Shown: piece by piece, positions 22,846-35,370 of the stretch
How the letters are laid out: the number at the start of each line of letters is the position of its first letter
Numbering within the stretch: position 1 is the stretch's first letter
Source: Sparassis latifolia
Lineage: Eukaryota; Basidiomycota; Agaricomycetes; Polyporales; Sparassidaceae
Length of the DNA stretch: 64,000 nt
Assembly: GCA_018466975.1 (NCBI GenBank)
Contig: CM031554.1
Coordinates: 806,001-870,000 of the forward strand
Direction of reading: 5' to 3'
Position numbers and translations under genes: made by a program
Notes under the pieces: model-generated
Told to the model about the DNA's origin: nothing
What the model saw: the letters and a program-made list of their open reading frames with translations, nothing else
The model's database searches: none

Positions 22846-25479
22846 GATTCTTAATACATAAGAATCACTACAAAAAATGACCCTGAAAACTGTTACAAAT
22901 GCGCCTACAAGAATTACTACAAGAAATGTGAACAACATGCCTATACAAACCACTACAAAAAATGACACTAGAAACTGTTGCAAAAATGACACTAGAAACT
23001 GTTACAAATGTGCCTATAAGAATCACTACAAAAAATGACACTGGAAACTGTTACAGATGTGCCTGTAACAATGTATACAAGAAATTGTTATTGTATTCTC
23101 TACTAACTCCTAGTGTGCCATTTAATAATGTAAGTGTCCTACAATGTCCCACTATATATTGATAAGTTGTGTGGGTTGATAAGGGCCGTACTATTAAACA
23201 GTCTACAAAGTCACCTACTGACTCTTGGTATATTGTCTAGTAATGTTCAGCAAGTTAACAACACCCTATAATACTGACTCCTGATAGATCCTATAGTATC
23301 AGTTTGTAATGAGCTTACAATAGTCGGAAATGTTATCTGGCATCACTTTGTAAGAATCTTTAGTAACCTTCAATAGTCTCTAGTAATCTCTTGTAAGTGT
23401 CCTAGTGAACATGTTTATAATGATCCTACAATAGTGAGATATGTCATCTAGTGTCACTTTGTAAGATGCTTACAATAGCCTACAAAGTGTTGTATTGACT
23501 CCTAGTATGTCTAGTAGTGTTTAGTAACCCTGCTTCAATGCTTTATTATACCATTTTTTGAATTCTATTACACCCTCTAGTATTAGTTTGTAAGGCCTTA
23601 CAATATTCTAATATGCCATCTAGTATGGATTTGTAAGGACTTTACAATGGTTTACAACATTGTCTAGTTATTTCTACCACTCTAACATCATGAAAGGGTC
23701 ATGCCATAATTTTCCTGGTATTTCTGCAATTTTTTTTGCATTTTATTCTGCATGTTTTGTGTTCAGCCGCAACCATGTGCACTCACATGCCCGGCAGGTC
23801 ACGTTTCCCGCCGTATGGAACGTGACTCAGGTGGCACGTGACACAACCGGCTTCAAGCACTGTTACCACACTTCTAGCCAAACTTGCCAGGCTTGTAGTT
23901 CACTCACTTCTACTTGGATTTGGATGAACCCGGTAGGAATTCTGACCGGATTTTTAAGCTGAATCTGACGGTGTTACTCTCAGAACATCAGGATCACTTG
24001 CTGGAGTGCTACAATCCAATTTCTCAGTTTTCTCTCACTTCTGCTTATTTCTTCAATGTGCACCACTTGTAAAAAATAAGACGCCCTATCTCACATGGTC
24101 CTGTGCATTTTAGAGTCATTCTGAAAATTTCCTGGCATTTATACAATTTTCCTGCACTTCAGACTGAGCATTCTAATCTAAAACTGAGCTATCTTAGCCA
24201 CTTTTACTCAGATTTACTTGGTTTAAGAGAGCATTATGCTCTATTTCCTTCACAGATTTCAATGGTACTGCTTTCTATGTGTTGGAATTAGTATGTGCTT
24301 CTACAATTTCACTGACTATAATGCATTGGTCCTCTGTGGCTGCTGTGGCACTTTTATTGATCACTATTTGTCCAAGTCGCGTTAGTTTCTACTACAATCA
24401 CTTTGAAAGACCGACGGTATGCAAGATGCAGTACAGTAACAACAGACACTACAAAGTTTGTAGTCAAACCCTAGACCTAACCCAGGACTAGGGGCATCTG
24501 ATGTATACAAATTTGTATTGAAAAGTTGTTCTCACACATAGGGGGACTTAGATCTGTCGCTCAGAAATTTGACGGAAGCTCTATCCCATAAATTCCTTCG
24601 TACCTCAGGAATTGTAATCATCTAATTGATCCCACATGCATTAATCATTTTGTATTACTCCTTAGTAGTTGATTACTTGTGAAAAGTGGTCCATTGCATT
24701 GCATAGCATGTTATATTTTTATTCAGTATCTATTTAAAGGTTTCACCATTTGTATTCACTCAAAACAGTCACTTTAGGTAAAAATCTTCTAAAATTTAAT
24801 GCTATGCTAATAAGTGTAAAGGACTCCAGTCTTTCTTATTAGCGTATTATTTTTTGAAGCTCTGAAACTCTGCTTTTACTTTAACTAGATTTATGTAAAA
24901 ATTCATTTTATACAGATACTAGAAAGAAATAAAGTATTAGAATCACTTATAATATTATTTAGACACTCCAGGTATCATTAACAACTGCATTACAATGTTT
25001 TAGTGCTATTTATCTAATATTTCACTTAGAAATATTTAATAACAGTTCTGCAATAATTCAGCATGTATATGTCAATACAAAAAAGTTACAAGAAAATGCT
25101 AGTGCTTTTTAAATAAAAGCATTATAACAGTCTATAATGTTATTCAACAACTGATATATTGCTTAATAACATATAGTAAGCTTCTAATAATATTATACTC
25201 TTGACTTACTTATAAGATGTCATATAATTGTAGTTTATAAAAATCTTATAATAGTATATAAGACGGTGCGACACACTTTATAACAATAATATGTTATATT
25301 ATCACATGAGTCTTATATGTCTGCTATGTTGCCTACTAATCTTGTGCCTACCATTTAATATTAGTTGATAATCTAGTATAATGTAGATAATAATTTATTT
25401 GTCACTGTCTCATAATAGTCTAACATCTTACTAAGTATCTCAGAGTATGATTATCTAAAATGTGGCTTTAAAATGATAT

Positions 25480-25945
25480 CACTCTGTTCTGTTATCAAAA
25501 CTATATAAGAATGTTACTCAAAATTGTTAGTACGCCTCTCCTAAAAATGACCTTCAAAATTACTTTAAAATGATACTACTATGTTGTTCTGCAAAAAGTA
25601 TACAAAAACCTTACTAAAAAGTGACTACTATGCAGTCTAAAAGACTCAGTTGAAAAATGGCTTCAAAATGATGCTACTATATCAATTTACAAAATCTATA
25701 TAAAAACATTACTAAAAAGTGATTAGTATGCATTTTAAAAGACTCGGCTTCAAAATAGCTTCAAAATGATATTACTATGTTGTTTTGCAAAAAGTATACA
25801 AAAAACATTACTAAAAAGTGGCTAACATGCATTTTAAAAGATTCAGCTGAAAAATGGCTTCAAAATGATATTACTATATCATTTTATATAATTTATATAA
25901 AAACATGACTAAAAAGTTATTAATATTCATTTTACAAGAATTAAA
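25480..25945 (+). repeat. 98-bp tandem array, about 4-5 copies (copy B)
   Basis: The same unit as at 21,958-22,845; the marker word is at 25578, 25676, 25774 and 25873 (98-99 bp spacing). The array is shorter than in copy A, so copy number has changed since duplication. Confidence 0.9.
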
Positions 25946-26720
25946 GAGCCTTACAGTAGTTTACAAATTCATCTACTGACTCTTAATACATAAGAATCAC
26001 TACAAAAAATGACCCTGGAAACTGTTACAAATGCGCCTACAAGAATTACTACAAGAAATGTTAACAACATGCCTATACAAACCACTACAAAAAATGACAC
26101 TAGAAACTGTTACGAATGTGCCTATAAGAATCACTACAAGAAATGACACTGGAAACTGCTACAAATGTGCCTATAACAATATATTTAAATGCATACAAGA
26201 AAGTTATATGAGTTGATAAGAGCTGTACTATTGAATAGTCTACAAAGTTGCCTACTAACTCTTAGTATATTGTCTAGTAATGTTCAGCAAGTCAACTATA
26301 GCCTATTATACTGGCTCCTAATATACTCTTCAGTATCAGGTTCTAATGAGCTTGTAATAGTCTGAATATGTCACCTGATATCACTTTGTAAGGATCACTA
26401 GTAACCTACAGTAGTGTCTAGTAATCTCTAGTAAATGCCTTAGTATGCGAGTTTATAAGGGCCTTACAATAGTTAGATATGTCACCTAGTGTCAGTTTAT
26501 AAGATGCTTACAATAGTCTAGTATACCACCTAGTACCAGTTGGTAAGGACTGTACAGTAGCCTACAAAGTGATATATTGACTCCTAGCATGTTGTATAGT
26601 AATGCCTAGTGAGCCTCCTACAACGCCTTATTATACTGTGTATTGAATTCTAGTACACCCTCTAGTATCAGTTTGTAAGGGTCTCATAATGTTTAGATAT
26701 GTCATCTAGTAAGATAGAGC

Positions 26721-27024
26721 CACTTCATCCTCAGCTACTATCATCACAGCGTGACACGTCAGGTGCCTCAGCCAAAGTCTGTCACAGTGGTGCAAGATTG
26801 GCAGGGGAAGCAGCAAATTTGGAGCACTGGAGGCTCAAAATCTTCGCACCTCCCTCAAAATAAAATTATCGGCTTCGGTAACTAATTCTTAAAAATCATC
26901 TTCTACAAAGTTACAGAAGCAGATTTTTGATGCACATCCTGTGCATGGAGCATTTAGCCATGCAGAGGGTTTCACCCGCCAAGTGTGACAAAATGATCAC
27001 GTGATAGTAGTCGAGGATGAAGTG
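26721..27024. mobile_element. 304-bp MITE with CACTTCATCC termini
   Basis: The left end CACTTCATCCTCAGCTACTA matches the reverse complement of the right end (CACTTCATCCTCGACTACTA) with a small internal difference. The interior is non-coding. The flanks AGC and AGT could be an imperfect 3-bp duplication. CACT termini hint at a CACTA-like origin, weaker than for the 18,588 element. Confidence 0.6.
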
Positions 27025-27278
27025 AGTATATCTTATGTATTTGTAAAGGGCTTACTACTGAGTAGTCTGAAATGCCACCTAGTATGGATTTGCAAGGACT
27101 TTACAATGGCTTACAATATTGTCTAATTGTTCTACAAGTCTACTATCATCAAAAGGCCATGCCATAATTTTCCTAATATTTCTGCGATTTTTTGCATTTT
27201 ATTCTGCATGTTTGTCTTTAGCCACATGTCACATGCCCTCCAGGCCACGTTTCATACGGCGCACAACGTGACCCAGTG

Positions 27279-27495
27279 CATCAGGAAAAGTCAAATCTGC
27301 TTAGCCTCCTTATCTGCCTTAATAAGGAGAAATAAGACAATCCTTCTTCTTATTCCTTCTTATTCTTCCTTATTTTCCTTATAAAGAGGAAAAAGAACAA
27401 ATAAGGAGAAATAAGCAATAATAAGGTGGGAGATTGCCTTATTTTTCCTTAAATAAGGCAATAAGGAGGTTAAGCAGATTTGACTTTTCCTGATG
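27279..27495. mobile_element. MITE, CATCAGG family, copy 2 (217 bp)
   Basis: Perfect terminal inverted repeats of about 25 bp begin CATCAGGAAAAGTCAAATC. TG flanks both sides (27277-27278 and 27496-27497). The related direct repeat near 23,830-23,845 lacks the element and reads through (gactcaggtggcacgtgac), giving an empty site. Size, end sequence and target-duplication length match the copy at 7,318-7,532. Confidence 0.85.
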
Positions 27496-28846
27496 TGGCA
27501 CGTGACATTTTTGGCTTCAAGCACTTGTTCTCACACTTCTTGCTAAACTTGCCAGGCTTGTAGCTCACTTAATTCTGCTCGGATTTGGATGAACCCGGTA
27601 GGCATTCTGACCGTATTTTCAAGCTGAATCTGACGGTGTTACTCTCAGAACATCAGGATCACTTGCTTGAGAGCTACAATCCATTTTCTCAGTTTTCTTT
27701 CACTTCTACTTGTTTCTTCAATGTGCACTGCTTGTAAAAAATAAGGCGCCCCATTTAGTATGTTCATGTGCATTTTAGAGTCAATCTCAAATTTTTCTGG
27801 CATTTATACAATTTTTCTGCACTTTACACTGAAATATCTCAGCCACTTTTACTCAGATTTACTTGGTTTAAGAGAGCATTATGCTCTATTTCCTTCACAG
27901 ATTTCAATGGTACTGCTTTTTATGTGTTGGAATTAGTATGTGCTTCTACAATTTCACTGACTATGATGTATTAGTTCTTTGTGGCTGCTGTGGCACTTCT
28001 ATTGATCATTATTTGTACAAGTCGTGTTGGTTTTCACTACAATCACTTTGAAAGACCGACTGTATGCAAGGTGTAGTACAGTAACAACAGGGACTACAAA
28101 GTTTGTAGTTAAACCCTAGACCTAACCCAGAACTAGGTGCAGCTCATACATACAAATTTGTATTGAAAAGTCATTCTCACGCATAGGGGCCATTTCATCT
28201 GTCCCTCAAGATCTGGCGGAAGCCCTATCCCATAAAGAATGATTCCTTCATACCTCAGGAATTGTAATGAAACAGCCCCTATGCATGAGAATGACTTTTC
28301 AATACAAATTTGTATGCATGGGCTGCACCTAGTCCTGGGTTAGGTCTAGGGTTTAACTACAAACTTTGTAGTGCCTGTTCTTACTGTACTACAGCTTGCA
28401 TACAGTCGGTCTTTCAAAGTGATTGTAGTGAAAATCAACACAACTTGCACAAATAGTAATCAATATAAGTGCCACAGCAGCCACAGAGGACCAATGCATC
28501 ATAGTCAGTGAAATTATAAAAGCACATACTAATTTCAACACATAAAAAGCAGCACCATTGAAATCTGTGAAGGAAATAGAGCATAATGCTCTCTTAAACC
28601 AAGTAAATCTGAGTAAAACTGACTGAAATATCTCAGTTTTGTATTAGAATGCTCAGTGTGAAGTGCAGGAAAATTGGATAAATGTCAAAAAAATTTGTGA
28701 ATGACTCTAAAATGCACCTGAACATGCTAGATAGTGTGTCTCATTTTTTAGATGCAGTGCACATTGTTTTTTCTTAAAGAAACAAGCAGAAGTGAGAGAA
28801 AACTGAGAAAATGAATTGTAGTGCTTCAGCAAGTGACTCTGATGTA

Positions 28847-30402
28847 CAGTGACGGTCAAAAGTATCTGGACATGTGACCTGAACTCAAGTTCACTGCAAA
28901 GTGCAATGGTTATTGCATGACTTCTGTCGTGTATCAAGAGCTTATACATGACTGAACTAATATGCAAAATATTGAGAGAAGTGTAGCTCTAATAAAACAT
29001 ATAGGTTGTGTGAAAGTAGAAAGTTCATTCTGCAGGTATCAAGATATTGTCAAGGTTGTGCCAAAAACACGAAAATGGAGACGAGAAAACAAATCTGTGT
29101 TAGTAACGGGTATTACCACCCTTCGCTTTCTTTAATTCTGCCACGCGATTAGGCATGCTCCCATACAATTTCTGCACCTGGGCCGAGCTGATCCGAGACC
29201 ACTCCTCCTCCAATGCATCCCAGAGCTGGTCCACCGAGCTGGGTTGTGGGTTGCGGGCACGCACTCGTCTATCCAGGATATCCCATACATGCTCTATGAG
29301 GTTCATATCGGGGCTTTGAGCAGGCCAGGGCAGTGAATACAGTCCGCTCTCGTCCACCTATGACCGCGCAAGGCGGGAAGAATGTTTCGAATTGTTGTCT
29401 TGCTGGAAGAAGTAGTGGTGGGGATTCATGTGATAGTTGCGTAGGGTCCCAAGAAGGTCTTGTTCAAGAATTTGGACATAGTCCACTGTGCGCATGATGC
29501 CTGTGATACGATAAAGCCGCCCAACCCCTTCCGGCGTGATGCAACTCCACACCATCACACTTCCGCCACCAAATTTCTTGGTCTTCTGTGTGTATCTGTC
29601 CTGGTAACCATCCCCCACTCTCCTCCAACACCAGGCACGCCCGTCCGAGTGGATCAAATTGAATTTAGACTCATCGGAAAAAATGATCCTCTCCCACTCC
29701 CGCTCTGTCCAGCCCTGCAAAGCTCGCACCCAAATCAACCGTGCACGTCGGTGCTTCTTCGTCAGAAAGGGCACCCTCCGACAAACTGCAGAGATAAGTC
29801 CGTTCCGCGCATGGCACGTCGTAACATCTTGGGCCCCACGTTTGGAAAGTAGTTCTGCTGCAGGTCGGCCACATTCTCAGCATGTCCTCGATCGAGCTGC
29901 AGAACTGCAAAATCTGCATCTTGAGCTGTTAATTTGCATGGACGGCCAGGCTTGGGAAGTGGATAAATGTTTCCGTTCTCCTTGAACTTCTTGGCGAGGC
30001 TGCAAACTGTTTGGGAGGAGACATGGAACTCCTTTGCGACAGCACGAGAACTGCGACCAGAACGGTATTGTTCAACAATGCGACCACTCTTTGTAGGAGT
30101 TGTATAGACCATGCTGTGTGAGAATGTCACATTTGTAGCAAAAACATGATAGTGGAACGAGATTTGAGTTGGGAAATTGCGAGTGAGATGTACGCGTTCT
30201 TGCCGTATCACAGGTCCGATGGCTTATCACTCAGCCACTCACTCCTCGACGCGTTTTTTCATGTGATTTCTCACCCATTACTTGCTGGCTATCCTATCTA
30301 CATTACTCCACAATGTTGCTGACAAGAGACTGCGGGGAACGGCTGATACAAACCGGACAGTGTCACGAGTGTGACCTGTCCAGATACTTTTGACCGTCAC
30401 TG
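28847..30402 (-). mobile_element. Tc1/mariner-type transposon, 1556 bp
   Basis: Perfect 26-bp terminal inverted repeats begin CAGTGACGGTCAAAAGTATC. The element is flanked by TA on both sides (28845-28846 and 30403-30404), the standard Tc1/mariner target. It carries one transposase gene on the minus strand. It sits in the inverted arm of the large repeat; the corresponding site in copy A (near 23,990) has no insertion. Confidence 0.95.
29100..30112 (-). pseudogene. Tc1-type DD34E transposase with frameshift and stop
   Basis: Starts at ATG 30112. An N-terminal helix-turn-helix region (KSGRIVEQYRSGRSSRAVAK, then VSSQTVCSLAKKF) precedes the catalytic core. The first catalytic Asp is in IIFSDESKF, the second in FFQQDNNSKHSS, and the Glu in DMNLIEHVWD; counting the stop as one residue there are 34 residues between the last two, the DD34E spacing. 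Two lesions are visible: a frame change near 29,775 and an in-frame TAG at 29358-29360. The ends are intact, so the element could perhaps still be moved by a related transposase. Confidence 0.9.
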
Positions 30403-32037
30403 TACTAGAAGTAATACAATCAGATTAAGCTTTAAACTCCGATCAGAATAGTCACTTAGTTCATCCAAATCCGAGCAGAATTGAGTGAACTACAAGCCTG
30501 GCAAGTTTGGCAAGATGTGTAGAAACAAGTGCTTTAAGACAAAATGGATTGTAACACTGCAGAAAGTGATTCTGGTGTTCTGAAAGTGATATCATCTGGT
30601 TAAGCTCAAAAAACAGGTCAGAATGCCTACCTGGTTCATCAAAATCCAAGTAGAATTGAGTGAGCTACAAGCCATGCAAGTTGGACATCATAGGCTGGGT
30701 CCAAAAATCTTGTCCAAATACATTGCGCATCGACAAGATTTCTAAACTCACCGTGTGTTGAGACTCAGATGGTGGCTGTTGCCGTTCCTTGCGCGTGGTG
30801 CCTATAGTCTAAACATTACTAGACAACAGGCTGGGAGTCAATATCTCACTTTGTAGGCTACAGTAGGGCCCTTATCAACTGGTACTAGATGGTATACTAG
30901 AACTGTTTTAGTATCTTACAAAGTAACACTAGATGACTATTGTTGGGTCATTGTAAACATGTTTACTAGAACACTTACAAGAGACTACTAGAGACTATTG
31001 AAGGTCACTGAAGATTCTTACAAAGTGACGCCAGGTAACTTTTCCGACTATTGTAAGCTCATTACAAACTGATACTATAGGATATATTAGCAGCTAGTAT
31101 AATAGGGTGTTATTCACTTGCTGAACATTACTAGACAATATACTAAGAGTCAGTAGGCGACTTTGTAGACTATCTAATAGTACAGCCCTGATCAACCCAC
31201 ACAACTTATCAATATATAGTGGGACATTGTAGGATACTTACTACACATTATTAAATGACAGCGTCACTTTTTGTAGTAGTTCGTATAGGCACATTTGTAA
31301 CAGTTTCTAGGGTCATTTTTTGTAGTCTTATAGGCACATTGGTAACAGTTTCTAGGGTCATTTTTTGTAGTGATGATTATGTATTAAGAGTCCGTAGATG
31401 AATTTATAGACCAATGTAAGACTCTTATAAACTCATACTACTCAGTGTAGTAAAATATTGTAGGACGCTTGCTAGACATTATTATATGGCCTACTAGGAG
31501 TCAGCAGAGAATATAATAGACTATTCATGGTTTTTAGGTGATATATTAGGATTTAGTAGATGACATTGTAGGTTGTTGTAAGACTTCTACAAACTGATAC
31601 TAGGTGACCTTTCAGACTATTATAACACCTTACAAATAAATACTGGGTAGCATACCAGGCTATTATAAGGTCATTAGAATACTGAGCGACTTGCTTAAAG
31701 TTAGTAAACTATGTGGTAAGATATTGTAGGAGGTTACTAGACATTACCAGATCACATTATAGGACATTGTAAGGCCTTTATTAAAAATAATAGGTAGCAT
31801 GTCAGACTACTGTAAGGTGCTTACAAACTGGTATTAGGCGTCATATTGGAGCAAAGATGTAGATAAAAATTCGAAAAAATTATAAAGATATTAGGAAAAT
31901 TGTAACATGACTATATAATCAAAAATTCTAAGAAACTTCTATGAGATAATTACCTTGGAGTAGGTACATGACATTGTAGGCTATTAAAGTAATCCTTGTA
32001 AAATGAATATTAATGACTTTTTGGTCATGTTTTATAT

Positions 32038-35000
32038 CAGTGTTGTTACTAACCGGGTAATTACCTTTAAGGTTATTTGGGGTCAATTGAGGATCGAAAT
32101 GACCCTAAATGACCTACGGTTAGTCAGGTCAGAAAGGGTGAAATGCTTATTTTTCTCGATAGCAAAGGGACAATGTACATTGCAGTCAATACAAGGCTCT
32201 AGTCATCATCTACGCAGATCACAGAGCTCTCAGATGACCTCGACAGGCCAGCTGAAGTGTTCGTTGATGGAGCTGTCTCCTCCTCATTGATGCGCAAAAT
32301 TAGTTTGTAGAAAACTGCCTCCTCGCAGTAGTTCTTTACACCCTGTCACCCAAATTCCTCTCATCTGACCTCTACTGACCAATTAAACAATTCTTTGATC
32401 ATGAATAGATGCTTTCTCCCGAAGAAGCAATGAATCTGAGCCAGAGCAAGAGTCAGTGATTGGCTAAAAACTCTGAGCAGCTAAGAGATTCACTCACACA
32501 TCGCGGAGGAATGCCAGCACTCGAGGATTGCTGTTCGACAACTTCGCCAATATTTGAGTCATCAGAATCTTCATCAGCTGCCTTCTGCAGTGCTCGCACC
32601 ATATCATGGAATGTTCGCGGGCTTCCATGGTTGTCGACTGCATCCGAATCCACATCTGAGCCATCGCTGCTGTCAGTCTCGCTATCACTTGGGGACTGCT
32701 CACCCGCATCCTGAAGGAGCTGCTCGTCTTGCATCCTACTATCAGTCTTGTCACAATCTGCTGATGTCTCAACATTCCCGAAGCGATGCTTAAGCCGCTT
32801 TCGCGCTGTACCCTCCTTAGCTTGCTGGTGACGAATCTCTGTCTTGACATATGCCATGTCCCGGTTCTTCTGTATTTCTAGCCGGCTGCGCTTTTTTGTC
32901 TTTGTATCACCCATCTTGGTAAAGAGGCGCTCCGTAGTTGCTGAACTCGGCACAAAGCTGAGAACAAGGTCAGCGAGTTTGACGAGAGAGTTCTTCTTGT
33001 CCAGAATGTGCCAGACACATAGCGGGTCACACGTTCCATCCTGTAGGTGACAGAGAAGATATCCAGAATAAAATTGCATACTCTGATTATTATGCCACAT
33101 ACCTCATCCTTCAGGCCCTCTTTCAAATCATTCAACAGCCAGTTCTCTGCAGAGAACATACTGAAGTGCATATGGTACTCATAGACACTGCACATGAGAT
33201 CCTCAGGCGAGTCTCAGTGCGGAAGACTCGAAGATAGAGCCAGCGAATGATGCCCATGATCACGGCCACGGAGAGTGTTGTGCCGTTGAGCAACGAGGAA
33301 TTAATGAACAGATTTAGGAAGAGGCAAGTGATAAACAAATCTTAATCTACTTTTTGCCAGCACTTCTCGATGCTTTCCATAATCACAGTTACAGGATGTG
33401 CTTCATCTTCTTCCTCGGCATTGAGAATAGTACAATTGTTCTTGCGAATGTTGAAATAACTGCGATAAAGATTCCCAAGGAGAAGCAGTACCTGATCACA
33501 GCATGTATTTGCACCTTGAGATACATTTGTTGTGATTGCGAGAGGCTCAATATGCATCTTGACACTGTACATTTTATCTTTGTCAGCAGACTAGATTCTC
33601 GTTCACAGGCATAAACACTGACATGACCAATTTCTTCCACCATTCATCATTTCGGATGTGCTGAAGCACTCGCTTTGCTTTTCTCTTGGACTTGACACTT
33701 CTTCCTTGATTGAGGTGATCTGAAGTGCTTTCCAGGTCTCGAGCAGGTGCGATAAGGAGCAAAAGTGGGAAGTTCAGCGAGTGATAACCGGCAAGATAAG
33801 TGCCAGAATTTTATGATACATTAATTGCTGCTCTTCGTTCAAAACACCCAGAGCGAATGAGTGGTTATTGAACCATTTGATCACTTCAAGAGCTGCATCG
33901 ACAACGGTCTTGACTTGTGGATTGTGTTTGTAGTAGTCCGTGAGCATCAAACAAGTCTACCTCATGTAAGCATCGTGTTTGTCACTCTCACATGGAGAAT
34001 ACTCACCTGGTGGCTCCAGCAGTCTGCAGCTAGTGCCCATGAGTATTTCTGCAAGAAGAGTATGCGACCTTTTCGTTCATCGCTTCCGGCATCACTGCAG
34101 AGTCCAATGAATTCGAGCTTCAGTGTGTTTGTAATGTACCGATATTCCTCTTCCATGTGAATGAATAGGTTGACACCTGTCTTTCACTTTGCAGATGTAT
34201 CAAAGACATGTAAGACATATGCCTGAAGTTTGCCGGGACAATGGTCAGCCAAGAATATACACTTTAACCACTCTCACTGACTGACCTCTCGTTCCGTGGT
34301 ATGTATGAATGCGATCAGATGCTTTTTTGAGCAATCTTTCCAGCTGTCTCCTTGCAAGACACTGTAGGCACCAGGTCGTAAGTTTGCCTTCATCTCGCCC
34401 TCAATCCGCACAACTTCACGTGTCAATATCAGACCGGCCAGTCGCTGTCGTGTTAGAACCCTTGCGCCAGGTGCGAAATCATGGAATAATTTCTGCACTT
34501 CAGGGTCTGATATTGAATTGAAGGACCAACCTGCAGAGACAAATGCTCGGATGAGTTGTGTCTCGAAGGCCTGCTGTCTGCTCAAATTGAAGGGCAGAGT
34601 TTTTGCAGCCATGACCGTAAATGTTTTCTGTTTCTTGTTTTTTCCAGAGTCTGTACCTTTATTCTTGCGCTTCTGACCTACACCTGGCTGCAGCGATGGT
34701 GGCTGGGCCACATCCGAGTCTGAGTCGGAATCCTTGTCCATGTCTGCCACTTTGCTCTTCTTTTTCTTATACTTCTTTACCTTATCCTTGACATTTTAAG
34801 GTGTATATTCACATGTTATAAGATGATTCACGAGGACGGAGATCTTCCCGGTGGCCATCTTGACTTTTTTCTGTGCTACTGTCCATGTGAGCCAGTAATC
34901 ATTCATGTCACCAGTAAAATAAACATACCCTCTTGAAGAAGAATATTCTTAGACCGCACCGCTATTAATTTTCCCTCCGCAACTGCTTTCTCTTCGAGAA

Positions 35001-35370
35001 GCTGAATTTCTTTCAGCTTTACCGCAGCACAGTACATGCACCGTGCCCCAAAGAAACTGCTGTTAACCTTGTCCTCATCTTGATAATAGTGCTCCCAGAG
35101 CCATGACTTTTGTCGGGCCATAAGTTGTCAGTAATTCAGTGATGAAGGAAGTTTGCAGTGGCGAGAACAACGAAGAGTTTGGTTGGAAGTGGCCAGGAAT
35201 AGTGTGACAGCTGCCTAATTTGACCATACACGTGACTATTTGACCTTCCGGCAATCTCCAAACACTGACCCGACTGACCTCTACTTTGCTGAGAATTGAA
35301 ATGACTGACCCACTGAACGGTAATAACCCGGTCAGGTCATAAGGGTTATAAACGATCAGTAATAACACTG
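32038..35370 (-). mobile_element. hAT transposon, 3333 bp
   Basis: The terminal inverted repeats CAGTGTTGTTACT and CAGTGTTATTACT (one mismatch) are flanked by a perfect 8-bp duplication TTTTATAT (32030-32037 and 35371-35378). Both features are diagnostic of hAT elements. A second short repeat, CCGGGTAATTACC on the left and CCGGGTTATTACC on the right, lies close inside each end and may be a transposase-binding site. The element is inserted in the large AT-rich repeat; unfilled copies show the uninterrupted target. Confidence 0.95.
32453..35121 (-). pseudogene. hAT transposase, probably inactive
   Basis: The N-terminus at 35121 (ARQKSWLWEHYYQDEDKVNS, then GARCMYC) resembles a BED zinc finger start. 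The next block, 34750-34274, has SDPEVQKLFHDFAPGARVLT and LRPGAYSVLQGDSWKD. After an intron at about 34285-34223 (63 nt, GTCAGT...CAG) comes the core, LCSDAGSDERKGRILF with ALAADCWSHQ. The C-terminal dimerisation region (LSFVPSSATTERLFTKMGDT) lies near 32,950, followed by an acidic Ser/Asp tail to 32453. A TGA at 34184-34186 interrupts the frame just after the intron, so this copy is likely dead. Intermediate exons (33,130-33,850) are only partly readable. Confidence 0.85.

Larger units (their letters stand above)
21345..28265 (+). repeat. Two direct copies of a roughly 3-kb AT-rich repeat
   Basis: Copy A (about 21,590-24,612) and copy B (about 24,613-28,265) share, in order: a segment around ttgcttagtaatctatagt-like sequence, a 98-bp array, short repeats around actgttacaaatgcgccta, a taatgttcagcaagt module, and an end module with gaaagaccgac and ctaacccag ending acctcaggaattgtaat. 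Copy B has an extra 5' segment (24,613-25,140) and two MITEs. A diverged end module also precedes copy A (21,345-21,625), so the unit is bordered by similar sequence on both sides. No coding potential was seen. The class is unknown; a non-autonomous LTR-like element or satellite-like unit are options. Confidence 0.75.

Noticed and set aside
22962..24491. Short plus-strand ORFs in repeat copy A (and matching ones in copy B)
   Set aside because: They lie in AT-rich repeats, are not conserved in frame between copies and lack any family likeness.
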